Positions 1 through 7,112 are shown, counted from the first letter of the stretch. The stretch: 10,616 bases of DNA from Treponema sp. (GCA_031254385.1 JAIRUO010000030.1:1-10616); one strand, 5' to 3'. Notes: generated by a model from the sequence alone, not told the origin. Translations and numbers: made by a program.

Positions 1-306
1 TTTTATTGTATTTCCGTACAAGACCCTGTCCGGCGTAATTCCTAAAGACATGACAAGATCCAGCTCATGACAGGAGGCGATATCAAAGGAGGCGCCTAAT
101 CCGGCAAGCAGGGAAATTACCGCCTTATGCGGATTTGCTTTGACCGCATAATAAATATTGGCATAAGGAAAAGAATCACGCAATTTGAGGTAATTATCTT
201 TTATTGCGCGAAGGTTAATCACAATGCAAGGCGTTTCAAGATTCTTGGAAAAGTCGAGAAAACGATGCCATTCAGTATCGGAAATATAATCACTTCGATG
301 TATCAT
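1..306 (-). CDS. PLP-dependent ornithine/diaminopimelate-type decarboxylase, N-terminal part
   Basis: The minus strand stays open for 102 codons from an ATG at 306 to the window edge, so the 3' part of the gene is missing. The product matches the N-terminal alanine-racemase-like barrel of fold-III PLP decarboxylases. Residues 52-59 read YYAVKANP, and Lys56 is the expected Schiff-base lysine for PLP. The stretch FDIASCHEL (74-82) and YGNTIK (97-102) fit the second and third strands of the barrel in ornithine decarboxylases. The enzyme would remove the carboxyl group of ornithine (polyamine synthesis), or of a related diamino acid, in the cytoplasm. Substrate-determining residues lie in the missing C-terminal part, so lysine, diaminopimelate or carboxynorspermidine decarboxylase cannot be excluded. 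No convincing Shine-Dalgarno precedes the ATG. A TATAGA hexamer lies only 7 bases upstream, so a leaderless transcript is possible. The gene diverges from the acetyltransferase at 380. Confidence 0.85.
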   Translation of the reverse strand, partial: MIHRSDYISDTEWHRFLDFSKNLETPCIVINLRAIKDNYLKLRDSFPYANIYYAVKANPHKAVISLLAGLGASFDIASCHELDLVMSLGITPDRVLYGNTIK

Positions 307-313
307 GTTTTAC

Positions 314-319
314 TCTATA
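314..319 (-). promoter_or_regulatory. Possible -10 element of the decarboxylase gene
   Basis: On the minus strand the hexamer TATAGA ends 7 bases before the decarboxylase ATG at 306, which would place the transcription start at about the ATG itself. The hexamer at 17-bp spacing (337-342, TAGATT) matches the -35 consensus at only 3 of 6 positions. A second CTATAG block at 340-345 gives TATAGT on the plus strand (341-346), which could serve the divergent acetyltransferase with a leader of about 27 bases. These are weak motif calls in an AT-rich spacer. Confidence 0.3.
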
Positions 320-379
320 GCAGAAAAAATCCAAATAATCTATAGTCAAAATACAGCCTGCGCCTATGGAGTTGAGCAA

Positions 380-862
380 ATGATTAGACCGGTCAAAGAA
401 AGCGATGCTGATGCTATCCTGAATATATACAACTACTATATTGAAAACACGGTTATTACCTTTGAGGAGCTTCCTCTTTCCCTGGCCGAGATGAGTGCGC
501 GTATCCTGACGATCAGCGCCAGTTACCCCTATCTGGTTCGTGAGGACGAAGGGGAGCTAACGGGCTACGCTTATGTCAATACCTGGAAGGAGCGTACCGC
601 CTATAAATACTCGGCGGAGGCATCTGTTTACCTGAAACACGGAACCCAGGGAAAAGGCCGGGGCAAGGAGCTTCTGGGGAGCCTGCTTGAAGCAGTACGT
701 TTGCGTCCTTTACATGTACTGATATCGGGTATCACCCTGCCTAATGAGCCAAGCATAGGGATGGTCGAACACTTTGGCTTTAAAAAGATTGGCCAGTTTT
801 ACGAAGTCGGTTTCAAAAAAGGTCAATGGCTTGATGTGGGGTATTGGGAACTGATCCTATAG
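380..862 (+). CDS. GNAT-family N-acetyltransferase, phosphinothricin acetyltransferase-like
   Basis: The 160-residue protein has the usual length and layout of the phosphinothricin/methionine-sulfoximine acetyltransferase branch of GNAT enzymes. It opens with MIRPVKESDADAI and has the FEE segment of the family near residue 33. The acetyl-CoA-binding motif A is visible as GTQGKGRGKELL, and the late part contains NEPSIGMVEHFGFKKIGQF, the conserved region following it. It would transfer acetyl from acetyl-CoA to an amino group of a small amino-acid-like compound in the cytoplasm; the natural substrate is unknown. An in-frame ATG at 305 would add 25 residues, but the start at 380 has a GGAG at 368-371 with 8-base spacing and matches the family's normal N-terminus. 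melA begins 22 bases after the stop, so the two are probably co-transcribed. Confidence 0.88.
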   Translation: MIRPVKESDADAILNIYNYYIENTVITFEELPLSLAEMSARILTISASYPYLVREDEGELTGYAYVNTWKERTAYKYSAEASVYLKHGTQGKGRGKELLGSLLEAVRLRPLHVLISGITLPNEPSIGMVEHFGFKKIGQFYEVGFKKGQWLDVGYWELIL

Positions 863-884
863 AAATATTTTTTTGGAGAGTAGC

Positions 885-2204
885 ATGATAAAGATTACCT
901 TTTTGGGAGCAGGCAGCACTGTTTTTGCCCGCAATGTTTTAGGGGACTGCATGTCCAGCGATGCCTTACGGGATTGTGAAATCGCCTTATACGATATTGA
1001 CGCGCAGCGGCTCAAGGAAAGCGAGCGCATCCTGGCGGCAATCAATAAGGGCAAGGGCGACCACGCTAAAATAACAGGCTTTGTGGGCCTTGAAAATCTG
1101 GAGAAGGCGCTTAAAGGCGCTACTTATGCGGTTAACGCCATCCAGGTCGGAGGCTATGATCCCTGCACCATTACGGATTTTGAAATCCCAAAAAAATACG
1201 GGCTGCGCCAGACCATCGCGGACACTTTGGGTATAGGCGGAATCATGAGGGCCTTAAGAACCATTCCGGTAATGGATAAGTTTGCCAGGGCCATGGAAAA
1301 AGTCTGCCCAGACGCATGGCTCCTCAATTATACCAACCCCATGTCCATGCTTTCTGGCTACATGCAGCGCCATACCGATATAAAAACCGTGGGCCTCTGC
1401 CACAGCGTTCAGGGTTGTTCTTATCATCTTTTAAGGTCTCTGGGAATGGAGGATAAACTTGAGGGCCGCAGGGATCTGATTGCCGGAATTAATCACATGG
1501 GCTGGCTTTTGGACATACAGGACAAGGACAACAACGACCTATATCCAGAGATACGCGCCAAGGCCAAGGCCAAAAATGCGGCACAAAAACATGGCGACAT
1601 GGTTCGCTTTGATTATATTGAGAAGCTAGGGTACTATTGCACCGAATCAAGTGAGCATAACGCCGAGTACAATATGTTCTACATCAAAAAAAATTACCCT
1701 GAACTTATAGAGAAGTTCAATATTCCCCTTGATGAGTATCCCCGGCGCTGCATTAAACAAATCGCAGACTGGAAAAGCGAATACGAAAGCCTAGCTTCTA
1801 AAGATACCCTGGAACACAAGCGCTCTGGCGAATACGCGTCACATATAATGGAAGCCATGATTACCAATAAGCCGTACAAGATAGGCGGGAACGTGCTTAA
1901 CCATAGCCTGATCGAAAACCTTCCCACAGATGCCTGCGTGGAAGTCCCCTGTCTGGTGGACGGCTCTGGCGTATCTCCCTGCCATGTCGGCAGACTGCCA
2001 GTACAGCTTGCGGCCATGAACATGACCCACATCAATGTTCATCTATTGACTATTGAGGCGGCTGATACGAAAAAACGGGATCACATTTACCATGCGGCCA
2101 TGCTGGAACCGCACACTGCGGCGGAACTTTCGCTTGATAATATAAGAAAAATGGTTGATGAACTAATCGCAGTCCACGGAGAATGGATGCCGGAGTTTAA
2201 GTAG
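885..2204 (+). CDS. melA: Alpha-galactosidase, glycoside hydrolase family 4
   Basis: The 439-residue protein fits GH4 alpha-galactosidases from end to end. The N-terminal Rossmann fold binds NAD through GAGS (8-11). IQVGGYDP (86-93), GLRQTIADT (106-114) and NYTNPM (148-153) are family signatures. Cys172 in GLCHSVQG and His204 in GINHM are the expected Mn2+ ligands. EYASHIMEAM (316-325) and IGGNVLN (333-339) complete the C-terminal half. GH4 enzymes use an NAD-dependent redox-elimination mechanism and need Mn2+ and reducing conditions. This one should hydrolyse intracellular melibiose- or raffinose-type alpha-galactosides. CHSVQG points to alpha-galactosidase rather than the alpha-glucosidase or 6-phospho-glycosidase branches. 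A TTG at 873 would add four residues, but GGAGAG (875-880) lies properly before the ATG at 885. No transporter gene adjoins it. The partner on its transcript is the acetyltransferase. Confidence 0.93.
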   Translation: MIKITFLGAGSTVFARNVLGDCMSSDALRDCEIALYDIDAQRLKESERILAAINKGKGDHAKITGFVGLENLEKALKGATYAVNAIQVGGYDPCTITDFEIPKKYGLRQTIADTLGIGGIMRALRTIPVMDKFARAMEKVCPDAWLLNYTNPMSMLSGYMQRHTDIKTVGLCHSVQGCSYHLLRSLGMEDKLEGRRDLIAGINHMGWLLDIQDKDNNDLYPEIRAKAKAKNAAQKHGDMVRFDYIEKLGYYCTESSEHNAEYNMFYIKKNYPELIEKFNIPLDEYPRRCIKQIADWKSEYESLASKDTLEHKRSGEYASHIMEAMITNKPYKIGGNVLNHSLIENLPTDACVEVPCLVDGSGVSPCHVGRLPVQLAAMNMTHINVHLLTIEAADTKKRDHIYHAAMLEPHTAAELSLDNIRKMVDELIAVHGEWMPEFK

Positions 2205-2221
2205 TACTAAAACGATATGCT

Positions 2222-3646
2222 TTATATCTCTTGATCTTCCAAATCAGAAGAAGCATCGGCTATTAATTTCTGCCCAACTGTATCATCTGATACAATTTCC
2301 ACATTTTTTAACGCCCTTGTTATTGCCCGTGTCCGTTTACCAAAACTGTCATCCAAGGTCTTGCCTGCATCATCAATTTTTTCTTTAACTTTATCTATTA
2401 GGTTTTCAAAGTTTCCAAACTCTTTTTTAACACTGCTTAACAGATCCCGAATTTTGCTTGTATTCTTATCAACAGTAATACTGTTAAACCCAACTCGAAA
2501 TGCGTTTAATAAGGCCGCAATTGTAGACGGGCCGGTAACAAGGACTTTTGATTCTCTCCGTATAGTTTCAAACAATTCAGGATCGCGCACAACCTCAGCA
2601 TATTCTCCTTCAATGGGTAAGAACATAATGGCAAAATCAGTTGTATTTGGCGGATCTATATATTTATCGTGTATGTCTTTTGCAAAACTCTTAACAGTTC
2701 TGGAAAATATCTTTTTGGCATCTTCAAGTGCTTTTTTATCTATGTTGTTATAAGCGTCATTAAGAGCCTCATAAGCTGCGGTAGGTAATTTTGAATCAAT
2801 AGGCAACCAGACTGGCCTATTTGAATCATCTTTACTCGGAATCTTTACAGCGAATTCCACATGATTGTTGCTTCCTATTTTTGTTTTTACGTTTTGCTCA
2901 TATTGACCCTGGTTAAGTATTTCTTCAAGAATCGCGGCTAATTGGTATTCACCTAATACGCCTTTTGTTTTGACATTGGACATTACTTTTCTCAAATCAC
3001 CGACATCAGATGCCAGGACCTGCATTTCACCAAGCTTAGTATGGACTTTTTCAAGGTCATCGCTTACCTGTTTGAATGAAGCGCTAATCCTTACTTCAAG
3101 GGTTTTTTGCAGTTTTTCCTCGACTGTTTCTCGCATTTTGTCTAATTTGGCCTCATTCCCTGTTTGAATTTCTGTAAGTTTCTTTTCAACAGCATCACGG
3201 GTCTTTTCGAGCCCATCTTTGGTTTCCTTTGTCAATGCCTCAACTTTCGCTGATGATTTTTCTTCAAAGGTCTTAAAAGAAGCTGCAAGTTCATCCCTAT
3301 TTGATTTTGATGATCTTTCTACTGAGTTAAGGATAGCCGTTATTTTATTATCTACCAATCTTGTAAAATTACTTATTATTGTTGATAATTGTTCAGAACC
3401 GGATTTTAGCGCCAATGATAATTCTGCACGGGAATCTTTTGCAACCCTGTTTGATTCTTCCCGGTTTCTGCCAAACTCATCCCGTAGCGTTGATTCGTTT
3501 TTTTCAAGACGCTGTGCATACTCCACCAGTTTATTTGATACATCTGCCTGTGAATTTTTCTTTTTTGAAAAGAGTATTATCATTACGATGAACTGGATAA
3601 TTACAATAAGCAAGAGCGCCAGTTCAACAATTAGTTCAATATCCAT
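2222..3646 (-). CDS. rmuC: DNA recombination protein RmuC
   Basis: This 474-residue protein has the classic RmuC layout. A single N-terminal membrane segment (about 5-26) is followed by basic residues, then a long charged heptad-like coiled coil to about residue 220. The conserved RmuC domain follows, from about 222 to 425. Recognisable blocks are KGVLGEYQL (228-236), VWLPIDSKLP (279-288) and a later FLPIEGEY. RmuC limits inversion at short inverted repeats and is predicted to have a restriction-endonuclease-like core, with Asp284 and Lys286 as plausible active-site residues. It would sit at the inner membrane facing the cytoplasm. The start has AGGAG 6 bases upstream. The gene lies 28 bases after the glycosyltransferase stop, so the two are likely co-transcribed, and it ends 17 bases from the convergent melA stop. 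A sampled segment (3301-3360) has 30% G+C, below its neighbours. Confidence 0.92.
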   Translation of the reverse strand: MDIELIVELALLLIVIIQFIVMIILFSKKKNSQADVSNKLVEYAQRLEKNESTLRDEFGRNREESNRVAKDSRAELSLALKSGSEQLSTIISNFTRLVDNKITAILNSVERSSKSNRDELAASFKTFEEKSSAKVEALTKETKDGLEKTRDAVEKKLTEIQTGNEAKLDKMRETVEEKLQKTLEVRISASFKQVSDDLEKVHTKLGEMQVLASDVGDLRKVMSNVKTKGVLGEYQLAAILEEILNQGQYEQNVKTKIGSNNHVEFAVKIPSKDDSNRPVWLPIDSKLPTAAYEALNDAYNNIDKKALEDAKKIFSRTVKSFAKDIHDKYIDPPNTTDFAIMFLPIEGEYAEVVRDPELFETIRRESKVLVTGPSTIAALLNAFRVGFNSITVDKNTSKIRDLLSSVKKEFGNFENLIDKVKEKIDDAGKTLDDSFGKRTRAITRALKNVEIVSDDTVGQKLIADASSDLEDQEI

Positions 3647-3674
3647 ACATGTCTCCTATTGTGGCTTTCAATTC

Positions 3675-4811
3675 TCACTGTTCTTTCCACTTGGGCTTAA
3701 TTCCGCAAAGGCCAAGTATAGTCAAGAAGGTAAAATACATGGGCGTAAATACGCACTGTATTATATAGGCCGCTCCTTTTTTGGGAAGCGATGCGCCGAA
3801 CAAAACCAAAGTTGCGATGGTGTTAGCCGTCATGGACACGAGTACAGCCAGGGAAAGGGGCCAGAGGGAAGGAACAAAGGGAAGCGCGGGAATGGCGAGG
3901 ATGCCCATAGATATGGTTATCATCAAAATACCAAAATTAAGCCGGGTTGCTAGGTCAGGGCTAAAAAGACCGCCGTTATTCCAGCGCAGGGTCTGGGTAA
4001 TAAGCGCTTTCCAACTGCTTTCGCCCATAGTTAAGACATGCAAGTCCACACCCACAGCCGCACGGATTTTGTAGTCTGTACTGGAACGAATCTTGGCGAC
4101 CAATGCCGCGTCTTCCGTTGGAGAAGAAGGCACGGCAGCATAGCCGCCTATCGCCTCAAGGCTTTTCCGCCTGAGTATCAAGTTATTCCCAAATCCCCCG
4201 CCGGCGGCTCCAATGCCCGTAGAGGCTGCAAGATACATATAACGCACCGCGTGTTCAAAACACTGGTACAAATGGAAGAAACCCTTCCCTCCCGGTTTTT
4301 TGAAGACAGGCCCAATGACAGCCCCTGTCTCTGGATCGGCCATGCGCTTTACCATAGACCTAATCCATTGGGAAGGGATTTCGCAATCCGCATCTGTAAA
4401 AAGGAGAAATTCACCCTTGGCTGTTTCTATCCCTTTTCCCAAGGCATATTGCTTGTGGTTGGGCTCCGGATTTTCCGTAATGGAAAAAAGGCTCATATTC
4501 GGACGGTCATGAATAAACTCTTTGATCCTGGCGGCGCTATCATCGGTAGAACGGTCATCAATAAAAATAAATTCCGCCTGCGGATAATCCTGCACGGCAA
4601 TGCTCTTAAGCATATCAGCCATGCGGAGGCTTTCGTTATGAATCGGAATTATCACAGAAACCGGCGGCTGCCCTGATTCCATTTTACAAGAACGCTGATC
4701 CCGTAGCCATTCCAGAATAAGACCCGCCATCAGGACGGCATGAAGCCCTACGAAGATCCAAAAGAATCCAAAGCGGAAAAAATCGTAAACTATCATCAGT
4801 ATTGAAGCCAT
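3675..4811 (-). CDS. Membrane-anchored glycosyltransferase, family 2
   Basis: The 378-residue protein has an N-terminal membrane segment (about 10-36) and a GT-A catalytic domain starting with PPVSVIIPIHNES (49-61). It ends with hydrophobic segments at roughly 293-313, 316-340 and 347-370. Catalytic features of processive-type GT2 enzymes are visible: DDRSTDD (85-91), the metal-binding DxD in FTDADCEIP (Asp140/Asp142), the Glu233-Asp234 pair in SPTEDAAL, and QTLRW (273-277) in place of the Q(Q/R)xRW motif. It should transfer a sugar from a nucleotide-sugar on the cytoplasmic face of the inner membrane, probably to a lipid or growing glycan. Donor and acceptor are not determinable, and no other cell-envelope polysaccharide gene is nearby. 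The only Shine-Dalgarno-like sequence is a short GGA about 7 bases before the ATG. It is the first gene of a likely two-gene unit with rmuC. Confidence 0.87.
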   Translation of the reverse strand: MASILMIVYDFFRFGFFWIFVGLHAVLMAGLILEWLRDQRSCKMESGQPPVSVIIPIHNESLRMADMLKSIAVQDYPQAEFIFIDDRSTDDSAARIKEFIHDRPNMSLFSITENPEPNHKQYALGKGIETAKGEFLLFTDADCEIPSQWIRSMVKRMADPETGAVIGPVFKKPGGKGFFHLYQCFEHAVRYMYLAASTGIGAAGGGFGNNLILRRKSLEAIGGYAAVPSSPTEDAALVAKIRSSTDYKIRAAVGVDLHVLTMGESSWKALITQTLRWNNGGLFSPDLATRLNFGILMITISMGILAIPALPFVPSLWPLSLAVLVSMTANTIATLVLFGASLPKKGAAYIIQCVFTPMYFTFLTILGLCGIKPKWKEQ

Positions 4812-4829
4812 TTACTATTCCAAATCCTA

Positions 4830-4845
4830 TATAATAGAGTATACT
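4830..4845. promoter_or_regulatory. Possible bidirectional promoter between the glycosyltransferase and HD-domain genes
   Basis: Only 41 bases separate the two divergent start codons. They contain a perfect TATAAT on the plus strand (4830-4835) and an 8-bp palindrome AGTATACT (4838-4845), which reads TATACT on both strands. For the plus strand, TATACT at 4840-4845 ends 7 bases before the ATG at 4853, while TATAAT would give a leader of about 10 bases. For the minus strand, TATACT (4843-4838) would start transcription about 20 bases before the glycosyltransferase ATG. No good -35 was found in either direction, so this is a motif-based proposal. Confidence 0.45.
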
Positions 4846-4852
4846 GATTGCC

Positions 4853-5446
4853 ATGAAATTATCAATAAACAGGGAAGAAGCCTGGAAACTTTTTACGCAA
4901 TATAATAAAGACCCTTTTCATATTCAGCATGCTTTGACAGTAGAAGGGGTTATGAAATGGTATGCCAACGAATTAGGCTATGGAGAAGATGCGGATTTCT
5001 GGGCTATTGTCGGTTTGCTTCATGATATTGATTTTGAGGAGTACCCTGCAGAACACTGCCTTAAAGCCCACGAATTGCTGGCCGCGGCAGGCGCGGACGA
5101 GACCCTTATCCACGCGGTATGCTGCCACGGCTGGGGTTTGACCGCCGTAACAGAAGAGCCCCTGCACGAAATGGAAAAAGTTCTTTATGCCGCTGACGAA
5201 CTTACCGGCCTTATCTGGGCTGTTGCCATAATCCGGCCTTCCAAAAGCGTCATGGATATGGAAGTAAAATCCGTAACAAAAAAATTTAAGACTCTGAATT
5301 TTGCCGCCGGCTGCAACCGCGAAGTCATAGAAAAAGGAGCAACCGCCTTGGGTTGGGATTTGAACAAGCTAATAGATAAAACTATACTTGCCATGCGCTC
5401 CTGCGAAGCGGAAATTAAGGCAGCTATGGATGCTCACAAAGAATGA
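4853..5446 (+). CDS. HD-domain phosphohydrolase-like protein
   Basis: The 197-residue protein carries the H...HD...H...D pattern of the HD superfamily: His26 in HIQHAL, His57-Asp58 in GLLHDID, His92 in CCHGWG and Asp115 in YAADELTG. These residues normally bind one or two divalent metals for phosphoester hydrolysis. The short single-domain form resembles the widespread stand-alone HDIG/HDc hydrolases of about 180-200 residues, whose substrates are mostly unknown. It should be a soluble cytoplasmic enzyme, possibly acting on a nucleotide. The start at 4853 fits the family because the first helix precedes His26 by the usual distance. No Shine-Dalgarno is visible, and a TATACT hexamer lies 7 bases before the ATG. 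The HAD phosphatase gene follows 38 bases later on the same strand. Confidence 0.85.
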   Translation: MKLSINREEAWKLFTQYNKDPFHIQHALTVEGVMKWYANELGYGEDADFWAIVGLLHDIDFEEYPAEHCLKAHELLAAAGADETLIHAVCCHGWGLTAVTEEPLHEMEKVLYAADELTGLIWAVAIIRPSKSVMDMEVKSVTKKFKTLNFAAGCNREVIEKGATALGWDLNKLIDKTILAMRSCEAEIKAAMDAHKE

Positions 5447-5449
5447 TAG

Positions 5450-5478
5450 TAGCCAATAAATAACAAATCAAGTATAGT
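5450..5478 (+). promoter_or_regulatory. Possible promoter of the HAD phosphatase gene
   Basis: TAGCCA (5450-5455, 4 of 6 consensus matches) and TATAGT (5473-5478, 5 of 6) are separated by exactly 17 bp. The -10 ends 6 bases before the ATG at 5485, so the predicted start site coincides with the start codon and the message would be leaderless. No Shine-Dalgarno is present between them. The alternative is read-through from the HD-domain gene. Confidence 0.4.
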
Positions 5479-5484
5479 TCTTCC

Positions 5485-6279
5485 ATGTCCAATACACCTA
5501 AAGCTATTTTTCTTGACATTGATGGAACTCTTGTTAATTTTGATGGAGGGCCTTTCCAAGATGACCTTGAAGCCTTGAAAGAGGCTGCTAGATTGGGGCA
5601 TAAACTGTTCCTCAACTCAGGAAGATCCTTTTCAAATATGCAGCAGCATATCCTGGATCTGCCGATCTGGAGCGGAATCGCCGCAGGAGGGGGCTCTCAT
5701 ATTCTGATTAAAAAAAACGGCAGCAAAAGGGCTGGATACGAAACCATCCATCATAAATGGGTGAATAATGAAACGCTTACCAAAATTTGCGCATGGTACT
5801 TAAAAAGCTCAAAGTCCATTGTACTGGAAGGTGAAAATGACTGTTACGTAATAAACCCGTTCATAAAAAATTTTTTCACGCCGCATGTAAAAATTATTAC
5901 AAGTAAAGATGCTTTTACTAACTTTTATCCTGATGAATTAATTACGAAATTAACCATTGACGGCAAGCTCAGCCAGGAAGAGCGGGGTATATTGGAAGAC
6001 TTTTTTACAATCAACAGTTTTGATAATTATACAGAGACTGTCATTAAAGGCGAAAGCAAGGCAAAGGCCATGGAAATTATTCTGGACGCTTTCAATATCA
6101 AACGGGAAAACAGCATTGCTATGGGAGACAGCATTAATGACATTGATATGATTCGTTATGCCGGCATGGGGATTGCCGTGGGCAATGCCAGTGCCGAACT
6201 CAAGGCTGCCGCCGCTCATATTACCGCCGACTGCGGCAAAGGCGGCATAGCTCTGGCCTTAAAACGCTTTGTCTTGTAA
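5485..6279 (+). CDS. Cof-type HAD-superfamily hydrolase (IIB)
   Basis: The 264-residue protein has all four HAD motifs. Motif I is FLDIDGTL with nucleophile Asp11 and acid/base Asp13. Motif II is LNSGRSF with Ser45. Motif III is Lys192 in KGESKAKAM, and motif IV is GDSINDIDM (214-222) with Asp215 and Asp219 holding Mg2+. A C2-type cap is inserted between motifs II and III (about 75-185), as in the Cof/YidA-like group, whose members dephosphorylate sugar phosphates, nucleotides or cofactor intermediates. The end, AVGNASAELKAAA, is typical. The particular substrate cannot be read from the sequence. It lacks a Shine-Dalgarno. It may share a transcript with the HD-domain gene 38 bases upstream or use its own promoter at 5450-5478. 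Confidence 0.9.
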   Translation: MSNTPKAIFLDIDGTLVNFDGGPFQDDLEALKEAARLGHKLFLNSGRSFSNMQQHILDLPIWSGIAAGGGSHILIKKNGSKRAGYETIHHKWVNNETLTKICAWYLKSSKSIVLEGENDCYVINPFIKNFFTPHVKIITSKDAFTNFYPDELITKLTIDGKLSQEERGILEDFFTINSFDNYTETVIKGESKAKAMEIILDAFNIKRENSIAMGDSINDIDMIRYAGMGIAVGNASAELKAAAAHITADCGKGGIALALKRFVL

Positions 6280-6288
6280 TATCTTTCC

Positions 6289-6317
6289 TTGACCTTATTC
6301 TATTATATGGGTAGTAT
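6289..6317 (+). promoter_or_regulatory. Possible promoter upstream of the structured spacer and tRNA-Leu
   Basis: TTGACC (6289-6294, 5 of 6 matches to the -35 consensus) is followed after 17 bp by TAGTAT (6312-6317, 4 of 6). The predicted start site at about 6324 is the beginning of the structured segment described below. No comparably good promoter was found closer to the tRNA. This may therefore be the tRNA promoter, or may drive a separate small RNA. Confidence 0.4.
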
Positions 6318-6321
6318 ATAT

Positions 6322-6411
6322 GCTGACGCGCCGGCGCGGCGCATACGGCTGACTAAAGTCAGCCTCAGGCCGATTGGTACTTTGGCCTAAGTTTTGCGCC
6401 GACGCGTGCTA
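6322..6411 (+). ncRNA. Structured spacer: candidate small RNA or long pre-tRNA leader
   Basis: The spacer can fold into a closed multi-branch structure. The outer stem pairs CGGCGCA (6337-6343) with TGCGCCG (6395-6401) and continues with three more pairs across a bulged A (6334-6336 with 6403-6405). Inside it, hairpin one pairs GGCTGAC (6347-6353) with GTCAGCC (6358-6364) around a TAAA loop. Hairpin two pairs AGGCC (6367-6371) with GGCCT (6384-6388). A perfect 12-bp palindrome, CGCGCCGGCGCG (6327-6338), opens the element. No open frame of note runs through it. It matches no RNA family I recognise. It may be a small RNA, a leader of the tRNA transcript, or a dispersed palindromic repeat. Boundaries are approximate. 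Confidence 0.35.
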
Positions 6412-6426
6412 AATTTATTGAATTAA

Positions 6427-6448
6427 CGCTCCTTGACGGAGCGCTTTT
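6427..6448 (+). terminator. Small hairpin with short T run directly before tRNA-Leu
   Basis: CGCTCC (6427-6432) and GGAGCG (6438-6443) form a 6-bp stem with a TTGAC loop, followed by CTTTT ending at the base before the tRNA. It could terminate transcription of the HAD gene or of the structured spacer. The T run is short and read-through into the tRNA may be required, so it could instead be a processing structure for the tRNA 5' end. Confidence 0.4.
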
Positions 6449-6531
<83 letters not shown>

Positions 6532-6552
6532 AAAAAAGGTGGGATGGTGGAT

Positions 6553-7110
6553 ATGAAGATCATTGGGTTTAGTGCAAGCCCGCGGAAAGAAGGTAATACC
6601 GCATGGACAATTAACAAAATACTCGAAGGCGCAAAAGAACAGGGAGCAGAAACCCAGGTCTGGTATTCAAGCGATCTTGATATAAACCCGTGCAAAGGTT
6701 GTTTGGGCTGCGTAAAAACTGACAGATGTGTTATCAATGATGATATGCAAAAACTTTATGATGCGCTTGGTCAGGCCGATGCCCTTGTTCTCGGTTCTCC
6801 GGTTTATATGGGGCAGATGAGCGCCCAGGCAAAAATATTCACTGACAGGCTTTTTGCCCAAATTACCCCACGTTTCTCTCCTCATTTCAAAGAAAAAAAC
6901 GCCGGGAAAAAGCTGGTTCTTGTGTTTACCCAGGGTAACCCTGATTCTGGCAAGTTTCAGGTGTATTTTAATTATACGAAGGAAATGTTTCAAATGCTGG
7001 AATTCGATGTTAAAGGGGTACATGTCGTTGCCGGTTTGCGGAATGAACCGGCGCGTGAAAGAAAAGAATTGCACACTGTCATGAAGGATATAGGTTCAGC
7101 ATTGGTTTAA
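6553..7110 (+). CDS. Iron-sulfur flavoprotein / NADPH-dependent FMN reductase family
   Basis: The 185-residue protein has the flavodoxin-like fold of the NADPH-dependent FMN reductase family. SASPRKEGNT (7-16) is the FMN phosphate-binding loop, and LGSPVYMGQMSAQAK (80-94) is the second flavin-contact region. Between them lie Cys47, Cys50, Cys53 and Cys59, a C-x2-C-x2-C-x5-C spacing that fits the compact [4Fe-4S] motif of archaeal-type iron-sulfur flavoproteins common in anaerobes. It would shuttle electrons, or reduce oxygen, peroxide or quinones, in the cytoplasm. An in-frame ATG at 6544 would add three residues. The start at 6553 is preferred because GGTGGG (6538-6543) is then 9 bases upstream and MKIIGFSASP is the usual family start. 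It lies 21 bases after tRNA-Leu and 2 bases before the J-domain gene, so translation of the latter is probably coupled to it. Confidence 0.88.
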   Translation: MKIIGFSASPRKEGNTAWTINKILEGAKEQGAETQVWYSSDLDINPCKGCLGCVKTDRCVINDDMQKLYDALGQADALVLGSPVYMGQMSAQAKIFTDRLFAQITPRFSPHFKEKNAGKKLVLVFTQGNPDSGKFQVYFNYTKEMFQMLEFDVKGVHVVAGLRNEPARERKELHTVMKDIGSALV

Positions 7111-7112
7111 CT

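Noticed and set aside
127..345. 72-residue plus-strand open frame
   Set aside because: Opposite the decarboxylase gene, whose YYAVKANP motif shows the minus strand is the coding one.
305..379. N-terminal extension of the acetyltransferase from an ATG at 305
   Set aside because: It adds 25 residues not expected in the family, while the ATG at 380 has a good Shine-Dalgarno.
2205..2221. Shared terminator between convergent melA and rmuC
   Set aside because: Only 17 bases lie between the stops. TAGTACTA is palindromic but has no real stem or T run.
3219..3953. 244-residue plus-strand open frame
   Set aside because: It is antisense to rmuC and the glycosyltransferase, which have clear family motifs. 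Its serine/phenylalanine-rich composition is that of a reverse-strand shadow.
4038..4676. 212-residue plus-strand open frame
   Set aside because: Antisense to the glycosyltransferase catalytic domain; no domain, start signal or sensible composition.
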